Assembly: GCA_009869945.1 (NCBI GenBank)
Contig: WIXG01000279.1
Coordinates: 1 to 64,000 of the forward strand
Direction of reading: 5' to 3'
DNA length: 64,000 nucleotides
Source of the DNA: Mesaphorura yosii
Taxonomy: Eukaryota; Arthropoda; Collembola; Poduromorpha; Tullbergiidae
Numbering within the stretch: the first letter of the stretch is position 1; the number at the start of each line of letters is the position of its first letter. A program made the translations under genes and the position numbers. The notes under the pieces were generated by a model. It had not been told where the DNA came from. It did not search any database and saw nothing but the letters and a program-made list of their open reading frames with translations. Shown one piece after another: positions 62,833 through 64,000 of the stretch.

Positions 62833-63371
62833 GCCGTTGAAGAAGAACCCGAAGTCCAAGACGACGACGACGAGCTGACAAGCCAAACCCGCGGCGGGAA
62901 GAAAGTCGTCCTTCCTTCGTCGGGTTACCGTTCTCCTTACAAATACTACACGTCCGACTCCATCACCAAGGACAAGAAGCCTGGTGATTCAGAGGACGGA
63001 ATCGTCGACGACAACCTCAGCCTTACCAAAATGGTGTACCGCCGACCGAGCAGCACGGGAGGCTCTGCGAACCACAGTTCCTCCGGCTGTGGGCTGGAAG
63101 TCATCGATCGTGGCCTGACCAGACTCTTTCACTGGCTGGGCCAGAAGATCGGCGAAAGCCCGTCGTACTACATAATTATTCCAATCTTCCTCTCCCTCCT
63201 CCTGGGCACTGGCATGCAAAGACTGATCTACATCGACGATCCCGAGTATTTATTCTCGCCCATTGACGGGAAAGCCAAGTACGAACGAGAGGTGGTGGAC
63301 AATCTGTTTCCCATGAATTACTCGGACGAGTTCCATCCGTCGAGATTTGTGCGACCAGGAAGATTCTTGAG
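62833..63371 (+). CDS. Patched-related membrane protein, N-terminal exon (partial)
   Basis: This exon starts after a TTCCAG acceptor, or the protein may start at the ATG at 62809 just before it. It ends at AG|GTAAGC. It encodes about 180 residues: an acidic cytosolic segment (EEEPEVQDDDDE), a Ser-rich linker, then DRGLTRLFHWLGQKIGESPS and the first membrane span (codons 112-130). The diagnostic DDPEYLFSP of Patched-domain (PTCHD/PTR, RND-type) proteins follows, leading into the first extracellular loop. These proteins resemble the Hedgehog receptor Patched and NPC1 and move sterols or related lipids. The sterol-sensing domain and remaining spans lie outside the window. The true first exon is uncertain. 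Confidence 0.85.
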
Positions 63372-64000
63372 GTAAGCAGCCCAAATCGTTAAAACGTGTA
63401 TCATTTTGGAGATTTTATGGTGATCGACAAGCATTAACGTGATTTAACTCATTTTCGAGATGCCAGACGGCTGTGTGGGTTGATAAAATGATAAAACTAA
63501 CAAAATCCCTCAAAAATAGAAACCCGAAGGTGGACAACTTGAGAAGTGAGATTATTTTGGTACTCTTTTGTGCGCTGAAGGTCGCGCGCATAGATTTATT
63601 ATGCAGGAATTGCAGGAAAGAGACTTCTCTTTCATTCTCTACCCACGAAGTGGGCTCGGCTCAACTTGTAGGTAGACAAGACAGTGGTCACAGTAGACGT
63701 TGACGTATTTATAAATAAACTCCGTTTGAGTTTGGGTATTCCGTAATTTCCTTAACGTGAGCTGTCCTTGATGTGCGAGCTGTACCGCGGACGGACAGCA
63801 GCTGGACTCTTTACTTGCTGGCTTCGAAAGGGTTAACTGTCGTAATGATATACTGTCGATATACTCATAATCCCGTCTTACCTGAAATGAAACCAATCCA
63901 AAGGACCTTCGATTCTGTTTTGTACTTACGCACCTTTCTTTGACAATGAAAACATCAAAACTCAAATCACTTTCAATTTCAACCTCGACATCAAAAATCA
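63372..64000 (+). other. Intron of the Patched-related gene
   Basis: Begins with the GTAAGC donor. I see no following Patched exon before the window ends. Confidence 0.6.

Overview
The window is nuclear DNA from an animal, most likely an arthropod. Genes are split by short GT-AG introns (mostly about 50-150 bp, a few of several kb). Two TATA boxes sit upstream of arthropod-style initiator sequences, and the recognisable proteins are all metazoan: DGAT1, a syntaxin-7/12 SNARE, a lysosomal beta-galactosidase and a Patched-related protein. A springtail-like hexapod would fit, but that is inference, because no rRNA or barcode gene is present. Many long reading frames here are chance or shadow frames. 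Gene models below were built by joining exons whose splice sites and codon phases agree.

Layout. 0.2-2.4 kb: complete DGAT1 (minus, 7 exons, 520 aa). 6.4-8.9 kb: a basic, Ser-rich, probably nuclear protein (plus, 4 exons, 759 aa). 10.3-11.5 kb: a Qa-SNARE (minus, 6 exons, 244 aa) with one GC-AG intron. 13.4-32.2 kb: one giant low-complexity gene (minus, 7 coding exons, about 1800 aa) whose two 6-kb introns fill most of this stretch. Its first intron carries two short inverted-repeat elements that look like MITEs.

35.5-44.1 kb is an accessory, birth-and-death region. It holds a frameshifted SGNH/GDSL hydrolase relic, a tandem trio of exported single-domain PHR-like proteins (two intact, one killed by two nonsense codons), a frameshifted Myb/SANT-like gene, a possible small secreted peptide, and an intact gene plus a decayed copy of an uncharacterised N-myristoylation-type, glycine-zipper family. 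44.6-47.4 kb: complete beta-galactosidase (minus, 10 exons, 676 aa). 48.5-62.8 kb shows no convincing gene. 62.8-63.4 kb: an N-terminal exon of a Patched-related membrane protein, which continues beyond the window.

The most novel item is the PHR trio. The PHR beta-sandwich is known from cytosolic BTB and Highwire/MYCBP2-type ubiquitin ligases. Here it appears alone, behind a signal peptide or signal anchor, in a tandem array with a shared CGxxC cysteine pair. The housekeeping genes show no functional link to each other beyond ordinary lipid, endosome and lysosome biology.
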